The position numbers and the translations under genes were made by a program. From positions 434,001-498,000 of the forward strand of contig NZ_JBHZGL010000001.1 of the NCBI RefSeq assembly GCF_051900415.1: DNA of 64,000 bases, given 5' to 3'. The DNA is from Frateuria_A sp051900415 (lineage in GTDB: Bacteria; Pseudomonadota; Gammaproteobacteria; Xanthomonadales; Rhodanobacteraceae). A model generated the notes under the pieces. That model saw only the letters and a list, made by a program, of their open reading frames with translations, made no database searches and had not been told where the DNA came from. Of the stretch, positions 24,769 to 33,140 are shown in pieces (position 1 is the stretch's first letter; the number at the start of each line of letters is the position of its first letter).

Positions 24769-24956
24769 GGCGTCAACCACGATGCCGCTGCCCACCGAAC
24801 GACCTTGATCCGCTTGGATCAGGTGGGAGGGCTACATGGCCTTAAAGGCTTTCCGCACGCGGCGGACATGCACAACAACCATGTGAAGCCGACCCGGGGC
24901 CGTATATAGGAACAAGGCAAATGTAGAGTGTGCTGGCGCACACCGCAGAAAACGCC
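24769..24956 (-). ncRNA. ssrS: 6S RNA (regulator of sigma-70 polymerase)
   Basis: Recognised by position between zapA and fau and by sequence. On the minus strand the 3' half reads GCCTTTAAGG, CACCTGATCCAAGCGGATCA and CAGCGGCATC, each resembling a counterpart in E. coli 6S RNA. A terminal stem can be built between GGCGTTTTCTGCGGTG (5' end near 24956) and CATCGTGGTTGACGCC (3' end near 24769), 14 of 16 positions pairing when G-U is allowed. The length of about 188 fits. 6S RNA mimics an open promoter and holds sigma-70 polymerase in stationary phase. The ends are approximate; the 5' end nearly abuts the zapA stop. Confidence 0.85.
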
Positions 24957-24961
24957 GGGGC

Positions 24962-25279
24962 CTATCTTACTTGCGCGTCCAGCGCCGCTTCAAGCTTGCG
25001 GCGCAGTGCGGCGAGGCCGTCAGTCACGCTGCGATCAGCCCCGTCGTGTTGCTTGCGCAGGCCGAGGTATTCGTGAGTCACGCTGATCGCCGCCAGTACC
25101 GCCAGCCGGTCGAAGCCGGGCGTGCGGGCGTTGGCGCGCAGCTCGCGCATCTTCTGGTCCAGAAAGGTGGCTGCGGCGAGCAGGCCGTCCCTTTCCTCCG
25201 GGGCACAGGCGATCAGGAATTCGCGATCCAGCAGGCGCAGCGCGACCGGCTCGGAGGCGGAGGGAGGCGTGCTGCTCAT
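24962..25279 (-). CDS. zapA: Cell division protein ZapA
   Basis: 105 residues: an N-terminal ZapA globular domain (VALRLLDREFLIACAPEERDGLL) and a C-terminal helical coiled coil (residues about 60-105). ZapA binds and cross-links FtsZ filaments at midcell. Its ATG overlaps the stop of the upstream TIGR02449 gene (TGATG), so they are coupled. The 6S RNA begins almost at its stop codon. Confidence 0.93.
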   Translation of the reverse strand: MSSTPPSASEPVALRLLDREFLIACAPEERDGLLAAATFLDQKMRELRANARTPGFDRLAVLAAISVTHEYLGLRKQHDGADRSVTDGLAALRRKLEAALDAQVR

Positions 25280-25503
25280 CAGCCGTTGTTCTCGAGGGCT
25301 TTCAACCGTTGAATCATCGCCTCGACGCGGGTGCGCGCCTGGTCGTTGCGTGCCATCAGGCCCGCCCGCTCGTTGGCCAGCTGTTCCTGGCTGTGCCGCA
25401 GGCTGCGGTTTTCCTCCTGCAGCCGGCGCACGAGGTCCAGCAGGCGGTCCAACTGCTGGTTCAGGGTGGCCAATTCCTGCTGGACGGGATCGGGCGTGCT
25501 CAT
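25279..25503 (-). CDS. Small coiled-coil protein, TIGR02449 family
   Basis: 74 residues, almost entirely one heptad-repeat helix rich in Gln, Arg, Leu and Glu (LNQQLDRLLDLVRRLQEENR). The family is typically encoded just before zapA in gammaproteobacteria and is shaped like ZapB, a coiled-coil partner of ZapA at the division ring. A role in division is inferred from this context and shape. Confidence 0.85.
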   Translation of the reverse strand: MSTPDPVQQELATLNQQLDRLLDLVRRLQEENRSLRHSQEQLANERAGLMARNDQARTRVEAMIQRLKALENNG

Positions 25504-25551
25504 GGTGTGAAATATACCAAGCCTGCCGCACGAAAAGGTGCCGCACTTCCC

Positions 25552-25609
25552 CGTAGGCGCGCCCTCGGGCGCGACCGTGTCGCGCGGTCACGCCCAAGGG
25601 GCGTTCCTC
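25552..25609. repeat. REP-like inverted repeat, family C copy 2
   Basis: CGTAGGCGCGCCCTCGGGCG with a diverged partner CACGCCCAAGGGGCG; it separates the divergent zapA-side and UPF0149 genes. Confidence 0.7.
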
Positions 25610-25659
25610 CCGAGCCCGGGCCGATTAGACTGGGTGGCCGATCCCTATGGAGAGCCCCC

Positions 25660-26226
25660 ATGACTGGCACCGATATGCTCGGTTACGACGAGCTGGATGC
25701 CGCGCTCGTGCGCATGCGCATCGGCGCGGACGCCAGCGAGCTGCATGGCTCGCTGTGCGGTTATCTGGCCGGTGGCGGCTCGCTGGACAAGCAACCGCTG
25801 TTGGCGACGCTGGAGTTCGAGGGCGGCGAGGCGGTCGTGCCGGCGCCGCATGACCAGGCGCTGCTGGAGCGGCTGGCGACCCAGTCCCGCGGTGAGCTGG
25901 CCGACCCCGAACTCGGCTTCGAACCCTTGCTGCCGGCGGACGACCGCCCGCTGGCCGAGCGTGCCGAGGCGCTGGTGGAATGGTGCCGCGGTTTCCTTGG
26001 CGGCTTCGGACTGGCCGGCGCGGGCGCACATGCAAAGTTGTCGGACGAGGCGCAGGAGATCCTGCGCGACCTCACCACCATCGCCAGCTCGGCCTTCGAT
26101 TTCGGCGACGAGAGCGAGGACGAGGATGCGCTGATCGAGGTGCACGAGTTCGTGCGCATGGGCGCGATGTTGTTGTTCGCCGAATGCCACAGCGCCCAGC
26201 GCCCGGCGAACGATACGCTGCATTGA
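25660..26226 (+). CDS. UPF0149 (YgfB/YecA) family protein
   Basis: 188 residues, all-alpha, acidic. Family hallmarks are ELHGSLCGYLAGG near residue 27, EWCRGFLGGFGL near 107 and the acidic FDFGDESEDEDALIEVHEFVR near the C-terminus. In E. coli ygfB is directly upstream of pepP, as here; YgfB has been connected to regulation in Pseudomonas but its biochemical job is not settled. GGAG precedes ATG 25660 by seven bases. A possible -10 box TAGACT lies 28 bases before the start. Confidence 0.9.
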   Translation: MTGTDMLGYDELDAALVRMRIGADASELHGSLCGYLAGGGSLDKQPLLATLEFEGGEAVVPAPHDQALLERLATQSRGELADPELGFEPLLPADDRPLAERAEALVEWCRGFLGGFGLAGAGAHAKLSDEAQEILRDLTTIASSAFDFGDESEDEDALIEVHEFVRMGAMLLFAECHSAQRPANDTLH

Positions 26227-27536
26227 GCATCGCGATCACCGAGTTCGCGCGGCGTCGGCGCCAGCTGATGCGCATGGCCGGCGCCGACGCGGCGCTGCTG
26301 GTGGCTGCCGCGCCCGAGCGCATGCGCAACGCCGACGCGGCCTGGCCGTACCGGCAGGATTCGGACTTCCACTACCTCACCGGCTTCCCGGAAGCGGACG
26401 CCGTGCTGGCGCTGCTCCCCGGGCGGGCGCACGGCGAGGCGGTGCTGTTCTGCCGCGAGCGCGATCCGGCGCACGAGCGCTGGCACGGCGAGGTGGCCGG
26501 GACCGAGCGCGCGGTCAGCGACTTCGGGCTGGACGATGCGTTCCCCATCGAGGACATCGACGACATCCTGCCCGGCATGATCGAGGGGCGCGCGCGGGTG
26601 TACTGCCACTTCGGGCGCGAACCGGATTTCGATGCGCGGCTGCTCGGCTGGATGCGGCGCCTGCGCCAGTTGCGCGGCGGTGGCGTGGTGCCGAAGGAGT
26701 TCGTGGCGCTGGGGCACCTGCTGCACGACCTCAGGCTCTACAAGTCGCGCGGCGAATTGAAGCTCATGCGCCAGGCCGCTGGCATTGCCGCCGAGGCGCA
26801 CGTGGCGGCGATGGCGGCTGCGCTGCCGGGGCGCCTGGAATACGAAGTCGAGGCGGAGCTGCTGCGGGTGATGCGCAGCCGTGGTGCGGTGCCGGCGTTT
26901 CCGCCGATCGTCGCCGGTGGCGTCAATGCATGCACCATGCATTACGTGGCCAACCGCGCGCCGCTCAAGGACGGCGACCTGCTGCTGATCGACGCCGGTG
27001 CCGAGGTGGACTGCTACGCCTCCGACATCACGCGCACCTTCCCCATCAACGGCCGCTGGTCACGCGAGCAACGCGCGCTGTACGAAGTGGTACTGGCCGC
27101 GCAGCAGGCGGCGATCGACGAGGTCAAGCCAGGTCGCCCATTCGACGCGGCGCACCACGCGGCGGTGCAGGTGATCGCCGAGGGCCTGTGCGCGCTGGGG
27201 CTGATCAAGGGTGCGGCCGATGCGGCGATCGAGAGCGGGGCGTACAAGACCTTTTTCCCCTCCAAGACGGGCCACTGGCTCGGGCTGGACGTGCACGACG
27301 TGGGCGATTACCGCGTCGATGGCGACGCGCGCCTGCTCGAGCCGGGGATGGTGGTGACGGTCGAGCCGGGCATCTACGTGCCGCCCGACCTGCGCGCTGT
27401 CGCCGAACGCTGGCGCGGCATCGGCATCCGCATCGAGGACGACGTGGCGGTGAGCGCAGACGGCCATGAGGTGCTGAGCGCCGCAGTGCCGCGTGAGCCC
27501 CAGGCGCTGACCGAACTGCTGGCGCGCTCCGGCTGA
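26223..27536 (+). CDS. pepP: Xaa-Pro aminopeptidase P
   Basis: 437 residues (E. coli PepP 441). It removes N-terminal residues before proline. The two-metal site is complete: Asp pair in DAGAEVDCYASDITRTFP, His in GLDVHDVG, Glu in VEPGIY and Glu in IRIEDDV. The start is TTG 26223, overlapping the UPF0149 stop (TTGA); no ATG lies near the family start SIAITEFARRR, so the TTG with translational coupling is well supported. The usual next genes ubiH and visC are missing. Confidence 0.93.
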   Translation: MSIAITEFARRRRQLMRMAGADAALLVAAAPERMRNADAAWPYRQDSDFHYLTGFPEADAVLALLPGRAHGEAVLFCRERDPAHERWHGEVAGTERAVSDFGLDDAFPIEDIDDILPGMIEGRARVYCHFGREPDFDARLLGWMRRLRQLRGGGVVPKEFVALGHLLHDLRLYKSRGELKLMRQAAGIAAEAHVAAMAAALPGRLEYEVEAELLRVMRSRGAVPAFPPIVAGGVNACTMHYVANRAPLKDGDLLLIDAGAEVDCYASDITRTFPINGRWSREQRALYEVVLAAQQAAIDEVKPGRPFDAAHHAAVQVIAEGLCALGLIKGAADAAIESGAYKTFFPSKTGHWLGLDVHDVGDYRVDGDARLLEPGMVVTVEPGIYVPPDLRAVAERWRGIGIRIEDDVAVSADGHEVLSAAVPREPQALTELLARSG

Positions 27537-27621
27537 AACTCATCAGGACTGGCGCCCCTGATAGACTCGCTCGGCTGGATCGGCCGCGCGCGCGGTCCTG
27601 GGGGCACAGGGGAAAATCTGC

Positions 27622-27720
27622 ATGACGGTCCTGCTTGAAGCGCTGGGTGCGCTGACGCTGGTCGCGCTGGTAATCCGTGGCGCCGTGGCTTTCGTGGGCG
27701 ACTTCAGACGTCGCCGTTGA
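27622..27720 (+). CDS. Possible 32-residue membrane protein
   Basis: A short frame, too short for most gene finders: one hydrophobic helix (LLEALGALTLVALVIRGAVAF) followed by an arginine-rich end (DFRRRR). GGGGA lies ten bases before the ATG and the stop is 15 bases before the prohibitin-like gene. The positive C-terminus suggests it stays in the cytosol. It could be a small partner of the prohibitin-like protein or just a leader. Unrecognised. Confidence 0.4.
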   Translation: MTVLLEALGALTLVALVIRGAVAFVGDFRRRR

Positions 27721-27735
27721 TTCAAGGAAATCGGT

Positions 27736-28638
27736 ATGGTTCTGGAGATGGCCAGGCCCGGCGGCAGGCCGCGCAAGGGATGGTTCGTGCTGGGCGCGCT
27801 GGCCGCTGGCGCGCTGGTGTTGTTGATGGCGTTGCTGGGCAGTTTCTACACGGTCGACCAGGGCACGCGCGGCGTGCAGTTGCGCTACGGCGCAGTGGTG
27901 GGTATTGCGCAGCCAGGCCTGCACCTGAAGCTGCCGTTCGTGGACCAGGTGAAGTTCATATCGGTGCAGAACCAGACCCAGGTCTACGAAAAGCTCGAGG
28001 CCTACAGCCGCGACCAGCAGCCGGCCACCATGCGCGTGTCGGTGAGCTTCCACATTCCCGACGACCAGGTGCAGGCGCTCTACGCGCAGTACGGCAGCAT
28101 CGACGCACTGGTCGAGCGACTGGTCAGTCGCAAGCTTCCGGATGAGCTCAAGAACGTGTTCGGTGGCTACAACGCCATTTCGGTGATCCAGGACCGAACC
28201 CAGTTCGGCATCGACGTCAACAATGCGGTGAAGAAGGGCACGGTCGGGCCCTTGCGCATCGACAGCGTGCAGGTCGAGGAGATCGAGTTCTCGCAGGCGT
28301 ACGAGGATTCGATCGAAAAGCGCATGATGGCCGAGGTGGAAATCCAGACCAAGCGGCAAAACCTGGACACCGAGAAGATCAACGCCGAGATCACCGTGAC
28401 CAAGGCCAAGGCGCGCGCCGATTCGGCGCTTGCCGAGGCCACCGCGCAGGCCGAGGCCACGCGCATCCGCGGCGAGGCGGAGGCCGCTGCGATCAAGGCA
28501 CGCGGCGAAGCGTTGCGGCAGAACGCGGGCCTGGTGCAACTGACCGTGGCGGAGAAATGGGACGGTCGCCTGCCGCAGACGATGCTGCCTGGTGGCGGCG
28601 TGCCGCTGCTGGACCTGCGCCGGGCGCAGGGCGAATAG
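27736..28638 (+). CDS. Prohibitin/SPFH family membrane protein
   Basis: 300 residues. A single N-terminal membrane helix (about 16-38) is followed by an SPFH domain (VDQGTRGVQLRYGAVVGIAQPGLHL-type start, residues 42-200) and a long alanine/glutamate-rich coiled coil (about 205-270: AEVEIQTKRQNLDTEKINAE). SPFH proteins form large rings on the membrane that scaffold lipids and restrain FtsH-type proteases. No protease gene is adjacent. AAGGA lies seven bases upstream of ATG 27736. Confidence 0.88.
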   Translation: MVLEMARPGGRPRKGWFVLGALAAGALVLLMALLGSFYTVDQGTRGVQLRYGAVVGIAQPGLHLKLPFVDQVKFISVQNQTQVYEKLEAYSRDQQPATMRVSVSFHIPDDQVQALYAQYGSIDALVERLVSRKLPDELKNVFGGYNAISVIQDRTQFGIDVNNAVKKGTVGPLRIDSVQVEEIEFSQAYEDSIEKRMMAEVEIQTKRQNLDTEKINAEITVTKAKARADSALAEATAQAEATRIRGEAEAAAIKARGEALRQNAGLVQLTVAEKWDGRLPQTMLPGGGVPLLDLRRAQGE

Positions 28639-28669
28639 GCCGCTGGCGGGTAGCCAGGCAGAGTCTCTG

Positions 28670-28698
28670 GCGGCGGGCTTCGGCCCGCCGCTTTCTTT
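28670..28698 (+). terminator. Rho-independent terminator after prohibitin-like gene
   Basis: GCGGCGGGC-TTCG-GCCCGCCGC followed by TTTCTTT. Confidence 0.85.
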
Positions 28699-28863
28699 CG
28701 CATGGATCGCCGTGGCCGGCTGAAGAGCGAAGAGACGTCATGGCGGCGCGCCAGCGGCTGCTTTGTCTGAACGTCCACCGCGCCGTGGCGCGATGTCGCG
28801 GTACCGTCGCCGTCACGCGTGCGGACGTAAGGTAGGTCGTCGTACGCGTACCGCGAGGTTCCG

Positions 28864-30267
28864 ATGCTGACGGCCGAATTCCTTTCCCGCCTGCAGTTCG
28901 CGTGGGTGATGTCCTTCCACATCCTGTTCCCCGCCTTCACGATCGGCACGGCGGCGTGGCTGGCGTTCATCGAGGGCGTGTGGCTGGTCAAGCGCACGGA
29001 CCTGTGGCGCGACCTGTATTTCTTCTGGCTGAAGATCTTCGCCGTCGCCTTCGGCATGGGCGTGGTGTCGGGCATCGTGATGAGCTTCCAGTTCGGCACC
29101 AACTGGGCCGGCTTCTCGATCGTCGCCGGCAACGTCGTCGGGCCGTTGCTCAACTACGAAGTGCTGACCGCGTTCTTCCTGGAGGCGACGTTCCTCGGCG
29201 TGATGTTGTTCGGCTGGAAGAAGGTCAGCGACGGCGTGCATTTCCTCGCTACCTGCATGGTCTCGCTGGGCACGCTCTTGTCCTCGTTCTGGATCATGTC
29301 CGCCAACAGCTGGATGCAGACGCCGGCCGGTTACGAAATCCGCGACGGCGTGTTCTACCCGGCGGACTGGTGGCAGGTGATCTTCAACCCCTCGTTCCTG
29401 GTGCGGCTGCCGCACATGGTGCTGGCGGCGTTCATTTCGACCGCCATGGTGGTCGGCGGTGTTTCGGCCGTCTATCTGCTCAAGGGGCGTTTCGTCGACC
29501 GCGCCGGGGCGATGCTCAAGCTGGCGCTGGCGTTCCTGGCGATCGTGATTCCGATCCAGATCGTGATCGGCGACATGGCGGGCCTGAAGGTGCGCGAGTA
29601 CCAGCCGGCCAAGCTGGCTGCGATCGAGGCGCGCTGGGAGACCGCGAGCAGCGTACCGCTCGCGCTGTTCGCCTGGCCCGACGAGCAGGCCGAAACCAAC
29701 CGTTACGCGGTGGAGGTGCCACACCTGGGCAGCCTGATTCTCACCCACTCGTGGGACGGCGAGGTCAAGGGCCTGAAGGATTTCCCGCGCGACGAGCGAC
29801 CGCCGGTCAAGATCCCGTTCTTCTCCTTCCGCGTCATGGTCGGCCTGGGCCTCATGATGCTGGCGCTGGCGCTGCTCGGCCTCTGGCGCTGGAGGCGCGG
29901 CAGCCTGTTCCGCGACCGCTGGTACCTCAAGGCGTGGGTGGTGATGATCCCTTCGGGCTTCATCGCGCTACTCACCGGCTGGTGGGTGGCCGAGGTCGGC
30001 CGCCAGCCTTGGGTGGTGCAGGGGCTGATGCGTACCTCCCAGGCAGCCACGGTGCTGCCGGCGTCCAGCGTGCTGGCCTCGCTGATCACCTTCGTGGTGG
30101 TCTACCTCGGCATCTTCGGCGCGGGCATCTGGTACCTGTTCAAGCTGTTCCGCGACGGCCCGCTGCCGGCGCCGCAGCGCGGGCAGCCGGCCACGCCGGT
30201 GCACGGCAGCCACCACCGCACGCCGGCGCGTCCGCTGTCCGCGCCCGACGACCCGATGGGAGACTGA
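28864..30267 (+). CDS. cioA: Cytochrome bd-type quinol oxidase subunit I (CIO type)
   Basis: 467 residues, about nine helices. The heme-binding and quinol regions are recognisable: SRLQFAWVMSFHILFPAF with the N-terminal His ligand, GxxSGIVMSFQFGTNW, and the Q-loop region around 250-310, which is short, as in cyanide-insensitive oxidases of Pseudomonas. It reduces oxygen to water with quinol at the inner membrane. GAGG precedes the ATG by five bases. A hydrophilic His/Pro-rich tail follows the last helix. Subunit II follows after a two-base gap. Confidence 0.92.
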   Translation: MLTAEFLSRLQFAWVMSFHILFPAFTIGTAAWLAFIEGVWLVKRTDLWRDLYFFWLKIFAVAFGMGVVSGIVMSFQFGTNWAGFSIVAGNVVGPLLNYEVLTAFFLEATFLGVMLFGWKKVSDGVHFLATCMVSLGTLLSSFWIMSANSWMQTPAGYEIRDGVFYPADWWQVIFNPSFLVRLPHMVLAAFISTAMVVGGVSAVYLLKGRFVDRAGAMLKLALAFLAIVIPIQIVIGDMAGLKVREYQPAKLAAIEARWETASSVPLALFAWPDEQAETNRYAVEVPHLGSLILTHSWDGEVKGLKDFPRDERPPVKIPFFSFRVMVGLGLMMLALALLGLWRWRRGSLFRDRWYLKAWVVMIPSGFIALLTGWWVAEVGRQPWVVQGLMRTSQAATVLPASSVLASLITFVVVYLGIFGAGIWYLFKLFRDGPLPAPQRGQPATPVHGSHHRTPARPLSAPDDPMGD

Positions 30268-30269
30268 CG

Positions 30270-31280
30270 ATGGACTGGGCGACCGTGCTCCCCGTGGTGT
30301 GGTTCTTCATCATCGGCTTCGCGGTGATCATGTACGTGTTGCTGGACGGCTTCGTGCTCGGGCTGGGCATCCTGCTGCCGTTCGCCGACGACGAAGACCA
30401 GCGCGACCACATGATGAACACCGCCGCGCCGATCTGGGACGGCAACGAGACCTGGCTGGTGCTCGGCGGTGCCGGTCTGATGGCGACCTTTCCCAAGGCC
30501 TACGCCATCGTGTTGTCCGCGTTGTACCTCCCGATCCTGGCCATGCTGATCGCGCTGATCTTCCGCGGCGTGGCGTTCGAGTTCCGTTTCAAGGCACATA
30601 CCTCGCGCTGGCTGTGGGGCGTGGCCTTCAGCGTGGGCTCGGTGGTGACCGCCTTCGCGCAGGGGCTGATCCTGGGTGCACTGGTCGAGGGCATGCCGCT
30701 GACCGGCGGCAAGTATGTGCAGGGCGCGTTCGGCTGGTTCAGTCCGTTCGCGGTGATGACCGGGGTCGCGGTGGTGTTCGGCTACGCCTTGCTGGGCGCC
30801 ACCTGGCTGATTCTCAAGACCGACGGGCGGCTGCAGCGGATCGCGTTCGACCTCACCCGGCCGCTGATGCTGGCGGTGATCGGCTTCATGCTGATGGTCA
30901 GCGCGTGGCTGCCGTTCCTGGATTCGCAACTGATGGAACGCTGGTTCACTGGCGCACACATCCTGTGGTTGTCGCCGGTGCCGATCTTCACGGTGCTCAA
31001 CGCAATCCTGTTGTGGCGCGCCGTGCTGAAGAACCGTGAGGTGCAGCCGTTCGTGCTGGCGCTGTGCTTCTTCGCGCTCGGCTTCACCGGGTTGGTGGTG
31101 GGCATGTGGCCGAACATCGTGCCGCCCAGCATGAGCATCTGGGAGGCCGCCTCGCCGCCGTCGTCACAAGGCTTCGTGCTGGTGGGAGCGGCGTTCCTGA
31201 TCCCGGCAGTGCTCGCCTACACGGTCTACTCGTACCGTGTCTTCCGGGGCAAGGTGCTGGCTGGCGAGGGCTACCACTGA
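30270..31280 (+). CDS. cioB: Cytochrome bd-type quinol oxidase subunit II (CIO type)
   Basis: 336 residues, eight or nine helices. The conserved CydB start MDWATVLPVVWFFIIGFAV leads into YVLLDGFVLGLGIL, and PIWDGNETWLVLGGAG is the family's best motif. It pairs with subunit I to hold the di-heme core. The two are one operon. I find no cydX-like or DUF2474 small-subunit frame in the 91 bases before the next gene, which instead hold a repeat. Confidence 0.92.
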   Translation: MDWATVLPVVWFFIIGFAVIMYVLLDGFVLGLGILLPFADDEDQRDHMMNTAAPIWDGNETWLVLGGAGLMATFPKAYAIVLSALYLPILAMLIALIFRGVAFEFRFKAHTSRWLWGVAFSVGSVVTAFAQGLILGALVEGMPLTGGKYVQGAFGWFSPFAVMTGVAVVFGYALLGATWLILKTDGRLQRIAFDLTRPLMLAVIGFMLMVSAWLPFLDSQLMERWFTGAHILWLSPVPIFTVLNAILLWRAVLKNREVQPFVLALCFFALGFTGLVVGMWPNIVPPSMSIWEAASPPSSQGFVLVGAAFLIPAVLAYTVYSYRVFRGKVLAGEGYH

Positions 31281-31296
31281 GCGCGCACCGCTCTTC

Positions 31297-31366
31297 GTGG
31301 GAGCCGCTAGCAGACGATGCCTTTTTCGGACGTGCAAGCAAAGGCATCGCCCACTAGCGGGCCTTG
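31297..31366. repeat. REP-like inverted repeat, family B copy 3
   Basis: Diverged arms GTGGGAGCCGCTAGCAGACG and CATCGCCCACTAGCGGGCC; located between convergent cioB and pepQ. Confidence 0.7.
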
Positions 31367-31371
31367 GGCGG

Positions 31372-32691
31372 TCAGAGGAGGGCGAAGGCGTCGCGGGTGA
31401 GGTTTTCCGGCTCGCCGTCGGTGCACGCCACGTCGTCTTCGATACGGATGCCGCCATACGGCCGGAACGCGTCGACGCGGGCCCAGTCGACATCCTTCGC
31501 CGCCGGGTTGGCGCGCAGCTCGTCCAGCAGCATGTCGATGAAGTACAGGCCCGGCTCGATGGTCACCACCATGCCGGCCTCGAGCACGCGGGTCATGCGC
31601 AGGAACGGGTGGCCTTCCGGACGCGGAATGCTGCCGCCGCGTTCGTTCTGCTGGAAGCCGGCCACGTCGTGTACGGCCAGGCCGATCGGATGGCCCAGGC
31701 CGTGCGGGAAGAACGCCGATGTCACGCCGCTGGCGACCGCTGCCTCGGCGTCCATGCGGATGATGCCGTGCTCGCGCAGCACGCCGGCCACCAGGTGGTG
31801 GGCGTGGATGTGCAGCTCGGGATAGCTCTGGCCGGCGCGCACCTTCGAGGCCAGCTCGCGCTGGGCGAGGTCCATGCTGTCGATCAGCGCCTGGAACTCG
31901 CCCGCGCCGGCGGCGGCGTAGGAGCGGGTGATGTCGCTGGCGTATCCGGCGCAACTGGCGCCCGCGTCGATCAGGAACGAGCGATGCACGGACGGCGGCT
32001 GGCGGTCGAAGTGGGTGTAGTGCAGCACCGCCCCGTGCTCGTTCAGGCCCACGATGCTCGAGTACGGAAGTTCGGCGTCGATCTGCCGTGCGGCGGCCAG
32101 GTAGGCCATGTGGATGCCGAACTCGCTCTCGCCGTTGCGGAACGCCGCCTCGGCCGCGTGGTGCGCGCGCGTGCCGATGCGGCTGGCCTCGCGCATCAGC
32201 GCCAGCTCGTAGGGCGTCTTGTAGCTGCGGTGCCAGTGCAGGTAGTTCATCACCGGCTCGGGGTTGTTCGCTTCCACGCCTTCGATGGATGGGCAGGCCG
32301 GTCCGATGACGGCATGGCGGCCCTGCTTCGGCAGGGCCGCGATGGCGTCGGCGTCACTGCGCACGACCTGGATGTCGAACTGGTCGACCCAATAGCCGCT
32401 GGGCGCCGCTGGCGCCACGTGCCAGTAGTCGCGCGGTTGCACGAACACCAGTTTCGGCTTCGCACCGGGCTCGTACACGATCCAGCTGCCCGGCGCGTCG
32501 GTCAGCGGCAGCCAGTGGCGGAAATGCGGATTGGAGACGAACGGGAAGTCCTGGTCGTCCAGGAACTTGTTCAGCGGCTTGCCCGCGGCGATCAGCATCC
32601 GGTCGAAGCCGCCCAGCGCGAGCGCCTTGTCCGCGCGTTCGCGCAGGGTGGCCAGGTGCTGGGCGTAGAGCGGGGCGAGGTTCTCGGTCAT
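31372..32691 (-). CDS. pepQ: Xaa-Pro dipeptidase (prolidase)
   Basis: 439 residues (E. coli PepQ 443). It cleaves dipeptides ending in proline. Metal ligands are all visible: two Asp in LIDAGASCAGYASDITRSY, His in HGLGHPIGLAVHDVAG, Glu in TIEPGLYF and Glu in IRIEDDV. It is a second M24 peptidase five kilobases from pepP, consistent with stepwise use of proline peptides. ATG 32691 has AAGGA six bases upstream; the frame continues upstream but without family similarity. Confidence 0.93.
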   Translation of the reverse strand: MTENLAPLYAQHLATLRERADKALALGGFDRMLIAAGKPLNKFLDDQDFPFVSNPHFRHWLPLTDAPGSWIVYEPGAKPKLVFVQPRDYWHVAPAAPSGYWVDQFDIQVVRSDADAIAALPKQGRHAVIGPACPSIEGVEANNPEPVMNYLHWHRSYKTPYELALMREASRIGTRAHHAAEAAFRNGESEFGIHMAYLAAARQIDAELPYSSIVGLNEHGAVLHYTHFDRQPPSVHRSFLIDAGASCAGYASDITRSYAAAGAGEFQALIDSMDLAQRELASKVRAGQSYPELHIHAHHLVAGVLREHGIIRMDAEAAVASGVTSAFFPHGLGHPIGLAVHDVAGFQQNERGGSIPRPEGHPFLRMTRVLEAGMVVTIEPGLYFIDMLLDELRANPAAKDVDWARVDAFRPYGGIRIEDDVACTDGEPENLTRDAFALL

Positions 32692-32792
32692 GCGGCGTCC
32701 TTCATCGGGCGGCGGGCGCGAAGGCGGTCCCGCCGGTGGGGAGACTGCCCATGATCGCGCGGTGGGCCGCCGAGGGCCACCCATGGAAAAAC

Positions 32793-33140
32793 TCAGCCGG
32801 GCATGTCCAGCCAGCGCTGCAGCTGTGCCGATTCCTGATCGCCGATGGCGATGATGCGATAGCCGGCCCAGACCTGCCCCGGCGTGGCCGCTTCCTCGTG
32901 CCACTGCTCCTGCACGCCCACTTCGATCGTCGGCGTCGTTTCGGCCAAACCTGGCAACGGGAGCCGCAACTGGTAGATCGCCTCGTTGCGCGGTGCATCA
33001 CTGCCGATCAGCAGCATGCCGCTGGCCGACAGGTTGCCCAACTGACCCATGCGCCGGCCGCTGATCGCATCGACCACCTCGGCGGCGATATTGACCGGCT
33101 TGCGATGGGCGCGGCGGCTTTCCTGCGGGTTGGGCGTCAC
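32793..33140 (-). CDS. PilZ domain protein (copy 1)
   Basis: 115 residues, one PilZ domain. The cyclic-di-GMP signature is recognisable though spread: basic RRAHRK at residues 9-14 and NLSASG at about 37-42. PilZ proteins change shape on binding cyclic-di-GMP and act on a partner. Its start overlaps the stop of the DUF1631 gene (ATGA), so the pair is translated together. A second such pair lies just upstream, at 35336-37983. Confidence 0.85.
   Translation of the reverse strand: MTPNPQESRRAHRKPVNIAAEVVDAISGRRMGQLGNLSASGMLLIGSDAPRNEAIYQLRLPLPGLAETTPTIEVGVQEQWHEEAATPGQVWAGYRIIAIGDQESAQLQRWLDMPG

Noticed and set aside
31237..32754. Plus-strand frame of 505 codons opposite pepQ
   Set aside because: Antisense shadow; PepQ on the minus strand has all metal ligands.
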